Part shown: positions 8,880 through 18,171 of the stretch, in pieces | Layout: every line of letters begins with the position of its first letter | Numbering within the stretch: position 1 is the first letter of the stretch | The notes under the pieces: generated by a model | Databases searched by the model: none | The model's input: only the letters and a program-made list of their open reading frames with translations | Told to the model about the DNA's origin: nothing | Translations under genes and position numbers: made by a program | NCBI GenBank assembly: GCA_900541355.1 | Contig: UQJU01000010.1 | Coordinates: 1-41,364, forward strand | Source of the DNA: Candidatus Avelusimicrobium fimicolum | GTDB taxonomy: Bacteria > Elusimicrobiota > Elusimicrobia > Elusimicrobiales > Elusimicrobiaceae | Reading direction: 5' to 3' | Length of the DNA: 41,364 bases

Positions 8880-8898
8880 AAAACTCCTCCAAGTAGGT

Positions 8899-11421
8899 TT
8901 AAATGGTTACGGCGTCTTTTTGTTCCACCGCCGCGCCGTGAAAGGTCAACTTCCCGGCTGATTTATCAAAGTTTACAATAATTTTGGTATGGTCCGGATA
9001 GCGGCTGATAAGGATATTTTCCGCCAACGGGTCTTCCAGTTCGCGCTGTAACGTGCGCAATAAAGGGCGCGCTCCGTACTTCACGTCAAAGCCTTTTTCC
9101 ACCAAGAAATCTTTTGCTTCCTTTGTCAGTTCCAAAGATAAATTGCGCTCCGCCAGTTTGTCATCAACCTCTTCTAAGGCTAAGTCCAAAATAGCACCGA
9201 TATTTTCTTTGGAAAGAGAGTGGAACACCACGATTTCATCAATACGGTTGATAAATTCCGGGTTGAAGGTTTTTTTGACTTCTTCCATTACGTTTTTGCG
9301 CATATCCCGGTATTCTTGTTCCTCGGTTTGGTGGGCGGCAAAACCCAAGGTGCTGCCTTTGTTGGTAATTTCCCGCGCGCCGACGTTGGACGTCATAATA
9401 ATCACGCAATTTTTAAAACTGACCTTATGGCCCAAATTATCGCTTAAAGAACCTTCGTCCAGCACTTGCAGTAAAATGTTGTAAATGTCCGGGTGGGCCT
9501 TTTCCAGTTCGTCCAATACCACCACGCTGTACGGGCGGCGGCGCACGGCTTCGGTCAGTTGCCCTCCTTCCTCATACCCTACATACCCGGGCGGCGCGCC
9601 GATAAGGCGCGAGACGGCAAATTTTTCCATATATTCGGACATATCCAAACGAATCATAGCATCTTCGTCGCCGAACAGGAACGTCGCCAAACTTTTAGCC
9701 AGTTCCGTTTTTCCTACACCCGTAGGCCCTAAGAACAGAAAGCCTCCAATCGGGCGGTGCGGATTTCCTAACCCGGTCCGGTTGCGGCGAATTGCCTGCG
9801 AAACGGCCTTTACGGCATCATCCTGCCCGATAATGCGCTCGTGGAGATGTTCTTCCATATGTAAAATTTTATCCGTTTCGCTTTGGGTTAAGCGCGTAAC
9901 GGGGATACCCGTCCATTTGGAAGCAACAAGCGCAATATCCTCTTCGGTTACTTGCGGAACTTGCTTGTCGTGTTTCTCGTGCCATTTTTGTTTTAAATGG
10001 TCAATATACCCCTTTAAACGGGCTTCGGTATCTTTTGCGGCGGCGGCTTTTTCAAACTCTTTATTTGCCATTGCTTCGTCTTTTTCTTGTACCGCCTGGT
10101 TATATTCCAGTTGCTTTTGTTTGATTTCGGGCGGCAGTGCGGCATTTTTCAAGCGCGCGCGGGCTCCGGCCTCGTCAAACAGGTCAATGGCTTTATCCGG
10201 CATTGCTCGGTCGGTAATGTAACGGTCTGCGATAGAGGCCGCGGCGCGGACAGCCCCGTCCGTATAATGCACCTTGTGGTGTGCTTCGTATTTAGAACGG
10301 ACACCCTTTAAAATATTAATAGTATCGTCCACGTCCGGCGGGTCGGCCACTACGGGTTGGAACCGGCGCTCCAAGGCGGCATCAGTTTCAATAGATTTGC
10401 GGTATTCGTCAAACGTGGTAGCACCGATACACTGTACTTCCCCGCGGGCCAAGGCCGGCTTTAAAATATTGGCAGCATCTATGGAGCCTTCCGCCGCACC
10501 CGCACCGATAATGGTGTGGAGTTCGTCAATGAAAATGATGGCATCTTTGGCGGCGGCCAGTTCGTCAATAATATTTTTTAAGCGTTGTTCAAATTCTCCG
10601 CGGTACTTGGTTCCCGCCACCACGGAGGCTAAATCTAAGGCTAAAATACGCTTGTTGGAAAGGACTTCCGAAATTTCTCCTTGGGCTATTTTCTGTGCTA
10701 ACCCTTCTACGATAGCCGTCTTACCTACACCCGGCTCCCCGATAAGCACAGGGTTGTTTTTTGTTCGGCGGGCCAATATTTGTACCAAGCGTTCAATTTC
10801 TTCCTCGCGCCCGATAACGGGGTCCAGTTTATTTTGGGCGGCCAATTTTGTCAGGTCGCGTGTGTATTCGTCTAATGTAGGGGTTTTGCTTTTGCTTACG
10901 GTTGTTTCGCGTTCTTTTTTAGGAGTATTTAAATTGATTTCCTGCGAAAAAACGGCATTGTCTTCGTTTAAATCGCCGGAGTCCGCATCGCCGATAAAGT
11001 TGAGCACGGTATCGCGCACAGAATCCAAATTAAGACCCAAATTGGCTAATATTTTGCCTGCCATCCCTTCTTCTTCGCGGATAAGGCCCAGTAAAATATG
11101 TTCGGTGCCGATATGGTCCGAGCCTAACATTTGGGATTCTTCTACGGACAGTTCCAAAACTTTTTTGGCGCGTGGCGTAAAAGGAATTTCGCCAAGCAGC
11201 ATAATTGTATCGCCGATGCCTACCATTTTTTCAATTTCCTGGCGGACTTTGCGGAACGTTACACCCAAGCCGGATAAAATCTTATTGGATACGGTCCCTT
11301 CCAAAGCGGAAAGACCCAGTAAAATATGTTCGGTACCCACATAGTCGTGGTTGAGGCGTTTGGCCTCTTCTTGCGCAATCAGGATAATTTTTTGCGCATT
11401 TTCGGTAAATCTTTTAGCCAT
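8899..11421 (-). CDS. clpC: ATP-dependent Clp protease ATP-binding subunit ClpC
   Basis: 840 aa Hsp100 unfoldase. Two N-terminal Clp-N repeats each contain GTEHILLGL (residues ~5-75 and ~80-145). AAA module 1 has Walker A GEPGVGKT and the DELHTIIGAG Walker B. A short UVR-like coiled middle segment (EFEKAAAAKDTEARLK) is typical of ClpC and shorter than the ClpB M-domain. AAA module 2 has GPTGVGKT. An LGF tripeptide in the second AAA domain (STLGFAAH) fits the ClpP-docking loop, so it probably feeds ClpP, which is not encoded in this window. The start has a GAAAGGGG SD region. A TATAAT at 11455-11460 (minus) may be its -10. Confidence 0.93.
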   Translation of the reverse strand: MAKRFTENAQKIILIAQEEAKRLNHDYVGTEHILLGLSALEGTVSNKILSGLGVTFRKVRQEIEKMVGIGDTIMLLGEIPFTPRAKKVLELSVEESQMLGSDHIGTEHILLGLIREEEGMAGKILANLGLNLDSVRDTVLNFIGDADSGDLNEDNAVFSQEINLNTPKKERETTVSKSKTPTLDEYTRDLTKLAAQNKLDPVIGREEEIERLVQILARRTKNNPVLIGEPGVGKTAIVEGLAQKIAQGEISEVLSNKRILALDLASVVAGTKYRGEFEQRLKNIIDELAAAKDAIIFIDELHTIIGAGAAEGSIDAANILKPALARGEVQCIGATTFDEYRKSIETDAALERRFQPVVADPPDVDDTINILKGVRSKYEAHHKVHYTDGAVRAAASIADRYITDRAMPDKAIDLFDEAGARARLKNAALPPEIKQKQLEYNQAVQEKDEAMANKEFEKAAAAKDTEARLKGYIDHLKQKWHEKHDKQVPQVTEEDIALVASKWTGIPVTRLTQSETDKILHMEEHLHERIIGQDDAVKAVSQAIRRNRTGLGNPHRPIGGFLFLGPTGVGKTELAKSLATFLFGDEDAMIRLDMSEYMEKFAVSRLIGAPPGYVGYEEGGQLTEAVRRRPYSVVVLDELEKAHPDIYNILLQVLDEGSLSDNLGHKVSFKNCVIIMTSNVGAREITNKGSTLGFAAHQTEEQEYRDMRKNVMEEVKKTFNPEFINRIDEIVVFHSLSKENIGAILDLALEEVDDKLAERNLSLELTKEAKDFLVEKGFDVKYGARPLLRTLQRELEDPLAENILISRYPDHTKIIVNFDKSAGKLTFHGAAVEQKDAVTI

Positions 11422-11454
11422 CTTGTTTTAAACCCCTTTCAAACGATTACTACC

Positions 11455-11546
11455 ATTATATAAAATAACTTACCGGTCCGCGGTGATTACGCGCGCCCTT
11501 CGGGTGCGGGACAGATGCCTTACAGCGGGGGGATATTTTGTATAAT
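11455..11546. promoter_or_regulatory. Divergent promoter region clpC / kdsC
   Basis: The 134-bp gap between the divergent starts holds one -10 box on each strand. For clpC this is TATAAT read on minus at 11460-11455. For kdsC it is a consensus TATAAT at 11541-11546 with CTTACA at 11519-11524 as a 16-bp-spaced -35. The kdsC -10 lies only 9 nt from the ATG and there is no SD, implying a 5' leader of about 2-3 nt. Confidence 0.6.
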
Positions 11547-11555
11547 ACCTTGTAT

Positions 11556-12155
11556 ATGGAACAAGCAATAGAACGCGCCCGCAAAATCAGGGCCATTTTA
11601 ACCGACGTAGATGGTATTTTAACGGACGGAAAAGTAAACTTTTTCGTACGGGACGACGGCAAAATAGACGAATTTAAATCTTTTAACACGCAGGACGGGC
11701 TGGCTGTGATGCTCTGCAACAGTACGGATATTGTGTGCGGTATTATTACGGGCCGCCGCCATCCAACCACCGTGGAGCGTGCCCGAAACTTGGGTTACAA
11801 ATATATGTACCAAGGCTTTTTAACCAAAATGGGACCGCTTAACGATATTTTGAAAAAAGAAGGCCTGACTCCCGAACAAGTGGCCTATATTGGTGATGAT
11901 ATTACGGATATGCCTCTTTTAAAAGCCGTAGGCTTTGCGGCTACGGTGCCCAATGCGCTGGACGCAGTAAAAAGTTGCGCGCATTACGTTACCAAGCGTA
12001 ACGGCGGTGACGGTGCTTACCGTGAAATTATTGATTTTATTTTAAATGCCCAAGGGAAATTGGCCCCGATTTTGGACCAAGTAAATAAATCTGCCTGGAA
12101 GGTCAACAAAAAAGCGCAGTTGGAAATTGTTACATCGCAGGAAGGAATTGCGTAA
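11556..12155 (+). CDS. kdsC: 3-deoxy-D-manno-octulosonate 8-phosphate phosphatase
   Basis: 199 aa, HAD superfamily C0-type phosphatase hydrolysing KDO-8-phosphate to KDO for the LPS inner core. The nucleophile motif is D17-V-D19-G. The ITGR motif II (CGIITGRR), KxGPLNDILK and the motif IV GDDITDMPLL are present. I chose the ATG at 11556 (MEQAIERARK) over an in-frame TTG at 11538, because the TTG sits on the -10 box TATAAT (11541-11546). It begins an operon: its stop overlaps the tmk start by one base. Confidence 0.9.
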   Translation: MEQAIERARKIRAILTDVDGILTDGKVNFFVRDDGKIDEFKSFNTQDGLAVMLCNSTDIVCGIITGRRHPTTVERARNLGYKYMYQGFLTKMGPLNDILKKEGLTPEQVAYIGDDITDMPLLKAVGFAATVPNALDAVKSCAHYVTKRNGGDGAYREIIDFILNAQGKLAPILDQVNKSAWKVNKKAQLEIVTSQEGIA

Positions 12156-12772
12156 TGAAAGGCAAGTTTATTGTTTTAGAAGGTCCGGACCGTTGTGGCA
12201 AATCTACCCAAGCCAAGTTGCTTTATAATAGGCTTGTGGCGTGCGGACACGAGGTTGTTTTAACTCGTGAGCCGGGCGGCACCCCCACGGCAGAGCGTAT
12301 CCGGCAACTGGTGTTGGAGCCGGGATTGGATATCCGCCCGATGGCGGAATTAATGCTTTACGAAGCCTCCCGTGCCCAGCACACGCAGGAAAAAATTTTG
12401 CCAGCCTTGGAAGCCGGAAAAACTGTCATTTGCGAACGTTATACAATGTCCACCTGCGCTTATCAGGGTTATGGGCGGGGCATTGATTTAAAGGTAATTG
12501 AAGCGTTAAACCAAGAGGCTTCGCTCCATTTACAACCCGATTTGACACTCGTATTTTTAATGTCGGATAAATATTTTACCGAACGCGGGGAATATTTATT
12601 TTCGGACCGTTTAGAGCAGGAAGATGTGGCTTTCCGCCAGAAAATGCGCCAAGGGTATTTGGAAATGGTACAAACCACCCCCAACGCGTATTTGGTGGAT
12701 GCCGACAGAAACATAGACGAAATACAAAACCAAGTGCGCCAACTGCTGTTGGACCGCCATATTATAGAGTAA
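12155..12772 (+). CDS. tmk: Thymidylate kinase
   Basis: 205 aa. Phosphorylates dTMP to dTDP. The P-loop is GPDRCGKST (10-18), followed by TREPGGTPTAERIR and the LID/DRLEQED region near residue 150. The usual DR(F/Y/H) motif preceding the AYQG stretch reads ERY (CERYTMSTCAYQGYGRG), a conservative Asp-to-Glu change. The start overlaps the kdsC stop (TAATG) and the stop overlaps the holB start in the same way. The tmk-holB pair is conserved in many bacteria. Confidence 0.95.
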   Translation: MKGKFIVLEGPDRCGKSTQAKLLYNRLVACGHEVVLTREPGGTPTAERIRQLVLEPGLDIRPMAELMLYEASRAQHTQEKILPALEAGKTVICERYTMSTCAYQGYGRGIDLKVIEALNQEASLHLQPDLTLVFLMSDKYFTERGEYLFSDRLEQEDVAFRQKMRQGYLEMVQTTPNAYLVDADRNIDEIQNQVRQLLLDRHIIE

Positions 12773-13776
12773 TGCCGTTTGCTGATATTTTGGGGCAGGA
12801 AAAAGCCTCCTCGTATTTAAAACAACTGGTCCGGAACCAAAAGGTTCCGGGCGCGCTTTTGTTTTTTGGGCCGGACGGCGTGGGCAAACGCTTGGCGGCG
12901 CTTGAATTTGCCAAGGCTCTAAACTGTTTAGACGACGATGCCCGCCAGCGTGGGGATTCCTGCGGCGTGTGTGCCAACTGCCGGGCCATTGATAAGGCTA
13001 CCCACCCGGATGTAACATTTGTAGATTTTACCTATCAAGCCCGGTTGGAAGTAAAAAAAGATTTTACCAGCAAAGGCTATGCCGAAGAACTGGAAAAGGA
13101 AATTACCAAACAGCAGCACATTAGCGTAGATACTATTCGCGATGTTACCGCCAAATCCCAGCAAAAGGCTGTGGGGAACGGGTGGAAAGTGCTGATTATT
13201 GACCAAGCCCAAACTATGCAGGGCGCGGCGGCCAATGCTCTTTTAAAATTTATTGAAGAACCGCCGTATAAAACGGTTTGGGTGTTGATTACCAATAAAC
13301 GCGCGGCAATGCTGCGGACGATTTTGTCGCGCTGCCAACCGCTTGCATTTTCGCCTTTATCCTTGGAAAATGTAAAGGAAATTTTAACGCGAACACAGGC
13401 TAATGTAACCAATCCGGAATTATGCGCCAAGTATAGTGCCGGGTCTGTTTCCGGAGCGGTGAAAGCCGCAGAAGCGTTAGATTTGTTGGAAGCTGGCGGC
13501 TTTGACTCCCCGCAAGGGCCAAGCGGTGTGGCGGCGGGGCTTTCCCGCACGTTGGTAACGGCCAGGCAAGAGGCCCAGGCGGTGCTGGATGTGTTGATAA
13601 TGGCTTTGCACCGCGCCTGGATAGACGAGACCAATGAAAACAAGCAATGCGCTTATCAGACAATGCTGAAACGATTTGAAAATTACAAGCGCAGTATCGG
13701 GCGGAACGTATCGCCTGCGTTGGTGTTGGAAACGGCTTTAATGAGTTTAGACGGTTTAAATTTGCAGATTTTTTAA
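12772..13776 (+). CDS. holB: DNA polymerase III delta' subunit
   Basis: 334 aa clamp-loader stator subunit. The P-loop reads GPDGVGKR (33-40), with Arg in place of Ser/Thr after the Lys. This fits delta', which does not hydrolyse ATP. A zinc module uses C52, C64, C67 and C70 (CGVCANC). LIIDQAQTMQGAAANALLK and the SRC motif (ILSRCQPL) are typical of the DnaX/delta' family. Together with holA at 412-1422, two of the clamp-loader subunits are in this window. One-base overlap with tmk; 12-nt gap to metG. Confidence 0.92.
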   Translation: MPFADILGQEKASSYLKQLVRNQKVPGALLFFGPDGVGKRLAALEFAKALNCLDDDARQRGDSCGVCANCRAIDKATHPDVTFVDFTYQARLEVKKDFTSKGYAEELEKEITKQQHISVDTIRDVTAKSQQKAVGNGWKVLIIDQAQTMQGAAANALLKFIEEPPYKTVWVLITNKRAAMLRTILSRCQPLAFSPLSLENVKEILTRTQANVTNPELCAKYSAGSVSGAVKAAEALDLLEAGGFDSPQGPSGVAAGLSRTLVTARQEAQAVLDVLIMALHRAWIDETNENKQCAYQTMLKRFENYKRSIGRNVSPALVLETALMSLDGLNLQIF

Positions 13777-13788
13777 TACGGAGAAATT

Positions 13789-15291
13789 ATGACCAAGAAA
13801 TGCTATATTACTACCCCTATTTATTATGTGAACTCAGTTCCGCATATCGGGCACGCTTATACGACGATTGCGCAGGATGTGTTGGCACGCTACAAACGCT
13901 TGAAAGGTTTTGATGTGCGCTTTTTGACGGGGACCGATGAACACGGCGCCAATATTGAAAAATCCGCCGCCGCCGCAGGCGTAACGCCCAAAGAGTGGAC
14001 GGACCAGGTTTCGGGTAAATACAAAGAATTGTGGAAATTATTAAATATTTCCTATGACGATTTTATCCGCACTACCGACAAAAAACACGAACAAGTGGTG
14101 CAGGCCATTTTTGAAAAATTATTAAAGAGCGGTGATATTTACTTGGGTTCCTATTCGGGCAAATATTGCTTGTCCTGCGAACAATATTATAACGAAAGCG
14201 AAATTTTGGAAGGCAACCTCTGCCCGGTACACAAAAAACCGCTGACCGAAGTACACGAGGAAACCTATTTCTTTAAACTTTCCCGCTACGAAAAACCTCT
14301 CTTAAAATATTATGAGGAACACCCCGACTTTTTAAGCCCCAAATACCGCGCGAACGAAATTATCAACTTTGTAAAAGGCGGCTTGCAAGATTTATCCGTT
14401 ACCCGTACCAAAGTGGCGTGGGGTATCCCGGTGCCGAGCAACCCGAAACATACCATTTATGTTTGGTTTGATGCGCTTATTAACTATATTTCCGCCGCAG
14501 GTTACGGCACACATATTTGCGCAGATAAAACGCTGCACGAGGAACAATTAAAACAAATCAAAGCCGAAAAGTTTGAAGATTTATGGCCCGCTGATTTACA
14601 TATGGTGGGTAAGGAAATTTTCCGTTTCCATACGGTTATTTGGCCCGCGGTTTTGATGGCGCTTGGATTGCCTCTTCCCAAAAAAGTATTTGCTCACGGT
14701 TGGTGGACTGTGGAGGGAGAAAAGATGTCCAAGTCTTTGGGCAATATTGTGGACCCGGCCAAAGTAGCCGCTGAATACGGGGTGGACCCGCTGCGTGCGT
14801 TTCTGTTCCGCGAAGTTCCCTTCGGGCAGGACGGAGATTTTTCTATGGCAAGTTTTAAAAACCGTTATAATTCCGATTTAGCCAACAATATTGGTAACTT
14901 GCTTTCCCGCACGCTCAATATGGCGGCAAAAAATATAGGCGAATTGCCGGAAAAAATTGAAGGCGACTATAAATTGCTCGCGCACTCCAACGAAGTGGAC
15001 CAAGCCATTGATAAGTCGTATGACGAACTGGCCTTTGATAAAGTGCTTGAAAATATCTACGGCTTCGCCAGCGAATTAAATAAACTGGTGGATGAGAAAA
15101 AACCGTGGGAACTGGCCAAACACGATGTGGAAGCGGCGAAGGCCGTCTTGTTAGAACTGGTGGCCTGCCTGCGTAAAGTGGCGGTGTGGTTGGAGCCGTT
15201 TATGCCGACGATTGCCAAAGAAATGCAGCGGAGGCTCTTGCCCGGCAAGATTGAAAAGTATGCTCCTCTTTTCCCGCGTTTGGATAAATAG
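13789..15291 (+). CDS. metG: Methionyl-tRNA synthetase (short form)
   Basis: 500 aa class I synthetase. HIGH is HIGH at 19-22 (VPHIGHAYTT). KMSKS is at 312-316. A single zinc knuckle uses C127, C130, C145 and H148, a CCCH version as in Thermus-type MetG. The anticodon-binding alpha-helical domain ends the protein at RLDK. The C-terminal tRNA-binding dimerisation domain of longer MetG proteins is absent. A GGAG SD precedes the ATG. Last gene of the kdsC operon, followed by a strong terminator. Confidence 0.97.
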   Translation: MTKKCYITTPIYYVNSVPHIGHAYTTIAQDVLARYKRLKGFDVRFLTGTDEHGANIEKSAAAAGVTPKEWTDQVSGKYKELWKLLNISYDDFIRTTDKKHEQVVQAIFEKLLKSGDIYLGSYSGKYCLSCEQYYNESEILEGNLCPVHKKPLTEVHEETYFFKLSRYEKPLLKYYEEHPDFLSPKYRANEIINFVKGGLQDLSVTRTKVAWGIPVPSNPKHTIYVWFDALINYISAAGYGTHICADKTLHEEQLKQIKAEKFEDLWPADLHMVGKEIFRFHTVIWPAVLMALGLPLPKKVFAHGWWTVEGEKMSKSLGNIVDPAKVAAEYGVDPLRAFLFREVPFGQDGDFSMASFKNRYNSDLANNIGNLLSRTLNMAAKNIGELPEKIEGDYKLLAHSNEVDQAIDKSYDELAFDKVLENIYGFASELNKLVDEKKPWELAKHDVEAAKAVLLELVACLRKVAVWLEPFMPTIAKEMQRRLLPGKIEKYAPLFPRLDK

Positions 15292-15307
15292 AATAGAGCC
15301 TTTTGGT

Positions 15308-15343
15308 AGCGGCACGCTTATAAACGGGCGTGCCGCTTTTTTT
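15308..15343 (+). terminator. Intrinsic terminator after metG
   Basis: Perfect 10-bp stem (15308-15317 with 15328-15337), 10-nt loop, then six T. It ends the kdsC-tmk-holB-metG transcript. Confidence 0.9.
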
Positions 15344-15346
15344 CCC

Positions 15347-15381
15347 TTGCTAATCGGGATAAAATAGATTACACTAACTTT
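15347..15381 (+). promoter_or_regulatory. Promoter giving a predicted leaderless ankyrin-gene mRNA
   Basis: TTGCTA (15347-15352), 17-bp spacer, TACACT (15370-15375), then exactly 6 nt to the ATG at 15382. No SD is present. Transcription would begin at about the A of the ATG. Confidence 0.6.
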
Positions 15382-15990
15382 ATGAGAAAATTTCTTCTGC
15401 TTGCATTGTTGGGGATGAGTGCGCTGATTGCGCGTGCCGGGGTGTCGGGCGCGGCCTTTTTTGCCGTGGTACGCTCGGGCGACACGGACAAGGCGGAAGA
15501 AATGTTGCGCGCCGATAAAACCTTGGTTTTTGTAGAAGAGCCGGACGGAACGACGGCCTTTTTGGCGGCGGTAAAAAATAAAGACGTCAAAATGGCCCGA
15601 CTTTTGGCTGATAGTTTTTCCCGTTTGGACGTCCGCACCAACGGAGGAAATGCCCTGCACTTGGCAGTATCCAATAATGACGAAGAAATGTTGCGTATGC
15701 TTTTTGCCTTTATGGATGAGGTGGAGCCGGAATTATTTGAATCTTTGGCCAATGAACCGCGCGGAAGCCGTATCTCACCCGCCAGCGACCGCAACACCCC
15801 GCTTCATTTGGCGGCGTTAAATTGCAACCGGGCTATTTACGGTTTTTTGACCGCGCACGGCGCAAACGAAAAAATATTAAACCGCCGCCGGCAAACGCCA
15901 AGGTCCTTGGTTACTTCCTGCAAGCAAACGCCTGAAACCGTTTCCCCGGTATCAGAAGTTACTGTGTCGCAACCTAAAACACAAAAATAG
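15382..15990 (+). CDS. Exported ankyrin-repeat protein
   Basis: 202 aa. An N-terminal signal peptide (MRKFLLLALLGMSALIARAG) predicts export. About four ankyrin-like repeats follow: residues ~24-55 (FFAVVRSGDTDKAEEML), ~56-85 (GTTAFLAAVKNKDVKMARLL), ~88-120 (GNALHLAVSNNDEEMLRML) and ~137-165 (NTPLHLAALNCNRAIYGFL), then a Ser/Thr/Pro-rich tail. Ankyrin repeats mediate protein binding; a partner cannot be named. Expressed from its own promoter between metG and the convergent recG, whose stop is only 25 bp beyond. Confidence 0.8.
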   Translation: MRKFLLLALLGMSALIARAGVSGAAFFAVVRSGDTDKAEEMLRADKTLVFVEEPDGTTAFLAAVKNKDVKMARLLADSFSRLDVRTNGGNALHLAVSNNDEEMLRMLFAFMDEVEPELFESLANEPRGSRISPASDRNTPLHLAALNCNRAIYGFLTAHGANEKILNRRRQTPRSLVTSCKQTPETVSPVSEVTVSQPKTQK

Positions 15991-16015
15991 TGCTGACAAA
16001 GAGGCCCGCTCGTCC

Positions 16016-18112
16016 TCAACTTAAATCAATCAGGTGCCAATTTTTTTGGTAGAGTTCCGTCAGTTTTTGGCGAAACAAAAAATGTTCCGGCTTGGTGAGG
16101 GCAGGGTCTTGGGATAAAAGTTCGTCACGGTCCTCAATGGCCTGATATAAAATATCCCGGTCCTTAAAAATATCCCCGGCTTTAAATTCCAGTTCGCCGC
16201 TTTGCCGCGTGCCTAAAATTTCGCCCGGTCCGCGCAGTTGCATATCACGCTCGCCGATTTTAAAGCCGTCCCGCGTGGCGCAGATAATGTCCACGCGTTC
16301 TTTGGCTATATTCCCCGCGTGTTGGGGTACTAAAATACAGAAACTTTCGTGTTCTCCGCGGCCCACACGCCCGCGCAACTGGTGCAAACTGGCCAACCCA
16401 AAGCGTTCTGCGTTTTCAATTACCATTACAGTAGCGTTTTTTACATCAATGCCTACCTCAATTACCGGGGTGGCTACCAAAATATCTGTTTTATGGGCGG
16501 CAAAATCGGCCATTACGCTTTCCTTTTCCGCTTGGGACATTTGCCCGTGCAAAACAGCCAAGCGGAAATCCGGGAACACCTTTTTTAATTTTTCAAATTC
16601 TTCCGTTACGGCTTTTGCTGAAATCTTTTCACTTTCCTCAATCAGCGGGAAAACAATATATGCCTGCCGCCCTTTTTTTACTTCCTCGCGCACGCGGTCG
16701 TAGGCCAGTTTAGAAGTAGCCGATTCCGTTTGAATCGGTTGGCGTCCGGGGGGGAGTTCGCTTAATGTGGAAACGTCTAAATCGCCGTAGAACGCAAGGG
16801 CCAATGTTCGCGGAATAGGCGTAGCGGTCATAGTCAAAAGGTCTAATTTGGCGGTTTTCTCTTTTAGTTTGCTGCGCTGTTTTACGCCAAAGCGGTGTTG
16901 CTCGTCAATGACTGCCAGACGCAAATTGTGAAATTTCACATCATCTTGGATAACAGCGTGCGTGCCCACTAAAATATCAATTTTCCCATCAGCAAGTTCT
17001 TTTAAAATTTTCTTTTTAGCCGCGGCCTTGGTGCTGGATGAAAGGACTGCCAAATTAACTTTTAAACCCTTTAAAATACGCTTGAAAGTTAAAAAATGCT
17101 GTTCTGCTAATATTTCTGTCGGGGCCATTAGCGCGGCCTGGTAGCCGTTTTCCACCGCCAGCAACATCGCGCACAGAGCCACTACGGTTTTGCCGGAGCC
17201 GACATCTCCCTGCAACAGCCGGTTCATCGGGCGGGGGGAGCAGAGGTCTTTAAAAATTTCGTTGATAACTTTTTTTTGGCTGTTTGTAAAGTTAAAACCC
17301 AGTTGCTCGCGGAACGGGGTTAAAAGGGTTTTTTTGATTTCGTATGAATAATCTTTGGCTAAAATTTTAGTTTGCGTGCGCTTAATGCCCCACGCCGTAG
17401 CCAGGAGTAAAAATTCTTCGTACGCCAGGCGCGCACGTGCGCTTTCCAGTTCGGCTAATGAGTTGGGAAAGTGTATGGCTTTTAAGGCCTGCGGTGCGCT
17501 TAATAATTGGCGTTTGGACAGCAAAACAGGCGGTAAAGTTTCCGGTTCGGCCGCCAGGGACGGGGTTTGCAGGGCCTCATAGACAAATTGCCGGAATTGT
17601 TTATTTGTCAGCCCCTCGGTCAAACCGTAAATAGGCGTTAAGCGGCCCGCGTGTAACTTGGTTAAAACGTCTGCGGCGGGGTAATGCTCATCTACTGTAA
17701 CTTTATTGCCGAAGAAATTATTTTTATCTTCGCGTTTACCGATAATCCACACTTCGTTATTGATATGAAAATCTTTTTTAAGTGTGCCGAACGGGTCAAA
17801 GCGGAAAGCGCGGAACGTGCGTTTTTTAAACCAGGTGCACTCTATTTGCTGCCCCTTTTCATCTTCTAAAAACGCTTTAAAAATAAGCACGCTTCGGGCC
17901 GGGATTTGCTGGGTGCGCAGGACGCGGCCTTTAAAAACCACGAGCGATTCGGAATTATATTCGTTGGGTGTGGAATTTAAGCGGCGGTCCTGATATGTCC
18001 GCGGGTAATAATGGAGCAAGTCCTCTACGGTTTGGATTTCCAACCGTTCAAACAGTTTGGCTTTGGCAGGGCCGATGCCCTTTAAATATTGGATTTGCGT
18101 GCTTGTCGTCAT
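16016..18112 (-). CDS. recG: ATP-dependent DNA helicase RecG
   Basis: 698 aa SF2 translocase that reverses stalled forks and branch-migrates junctions. The N-terminus has the RecG opening (YLKGIGPAKAKLFERL) and LLHYYPRTYQDR. The wedge OB-fold covers ~60-150. Motif I is GDVGSGKT, motif II DEQHRFG, motif III MTATPIPRTL, motif VI QLRGRVGRG. The TRDGFKIGERDMQLRGPGE pattern and the TRQSG region complete the C-terminus. The ATG at 18112 is divergent from the MscS-like gene; the 59-bp gap is AT-rich and must hold both promoters. I see no good SD. Confidence 0.96.
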   Translation of the reverse strand: MTTSTQIQYLKGIGPAKAKLFERLEIQTVEDLLHYYPRTYQDRRLNSTPNEYNSESLVVFKGRVLRTQQIPARSVLIFKAFLEDEKGQQIECTWFKKRTFRAFRFDPFGTLKKDFHINNEVWIIGKREDKNNFFGNKVTVDEHYPAADVLTKLHAGRLTPIYGLTEGLTNKQFRQFVYEALQTPSLAAEPETLPPVLLSKRQLLSAPQALKAIHFPNSLAELESARARLAYEEFLLLATAWGIKRTQTKILAKDYSYEIKKTLLTPFREQLGFNFTNSQKKVINEIFKDLCSPRPMNRLLQGDVGSGKTVVALCAMLLAVENGYQAALMAPTEILAEQHFLTFKRILKGLKVNLAVLSSSTKAAAKKKILKELADGKIDILVGTHAVIQDDVKFHNLRLAVIDEQHRFGVKQRSKLKEKTAKLDLLTMTATPIPRTLALAFYGDLDVSTLSELPPGRQPIQTESATSKLAYDRVREEVKKGRQAYIVFPLIEESEKISAKAVTEEFEKLKKVFPDFRLAVLHGQMSQAEKESVMADFAAHKTDILVATPVIEVGIDVKNATVMVIENAERFGLASLHQLRGRVGRGEHESFCILVPQHAGNIAKERVDIICATRDGFKIGERDMQLRGPGEILGTRQSGELEFKAGDIFKDRDILYQAIEDRDELLSQDPALTKPEHFLFRQKLTELYQKNWHLIDLS

Positions 18113-18144
18113 ACCTATATACTTATTTTACAAATAATATATGC

Positions 18145-18166
18145 TACAATTTAAAAAAAGGAGGAG
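18145..18166 (+). promoter_or_regulatory. Extended -10 and strong SD of the MscS-like gene
   Basis: TGCTACAAT (TACAAT at 18145-18150 with an upstream TGC) forms an extended -10 box. AAGGAGGAG follows near 18158-18166, six bases before the ATG at 18172, and fixes the start codon. Confidence 0.55.
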
Positions 18167-18171
18167 ATTTT

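Noticed and set aside
8880..8898. SOS (LexA) box for recA
   Set aside because: The 19-bp clpC-recA gap contains only the SD; no dyad resembling a LexA site was seen there or upstream of clpC.
10274..11344. 356-aa open frame on plus opposite clpC
   Set aside because: Antisense to the conserved ClpC N-terminal and first AAA domains; composition is low-complexity Ser/Ile/Lys without any family match.
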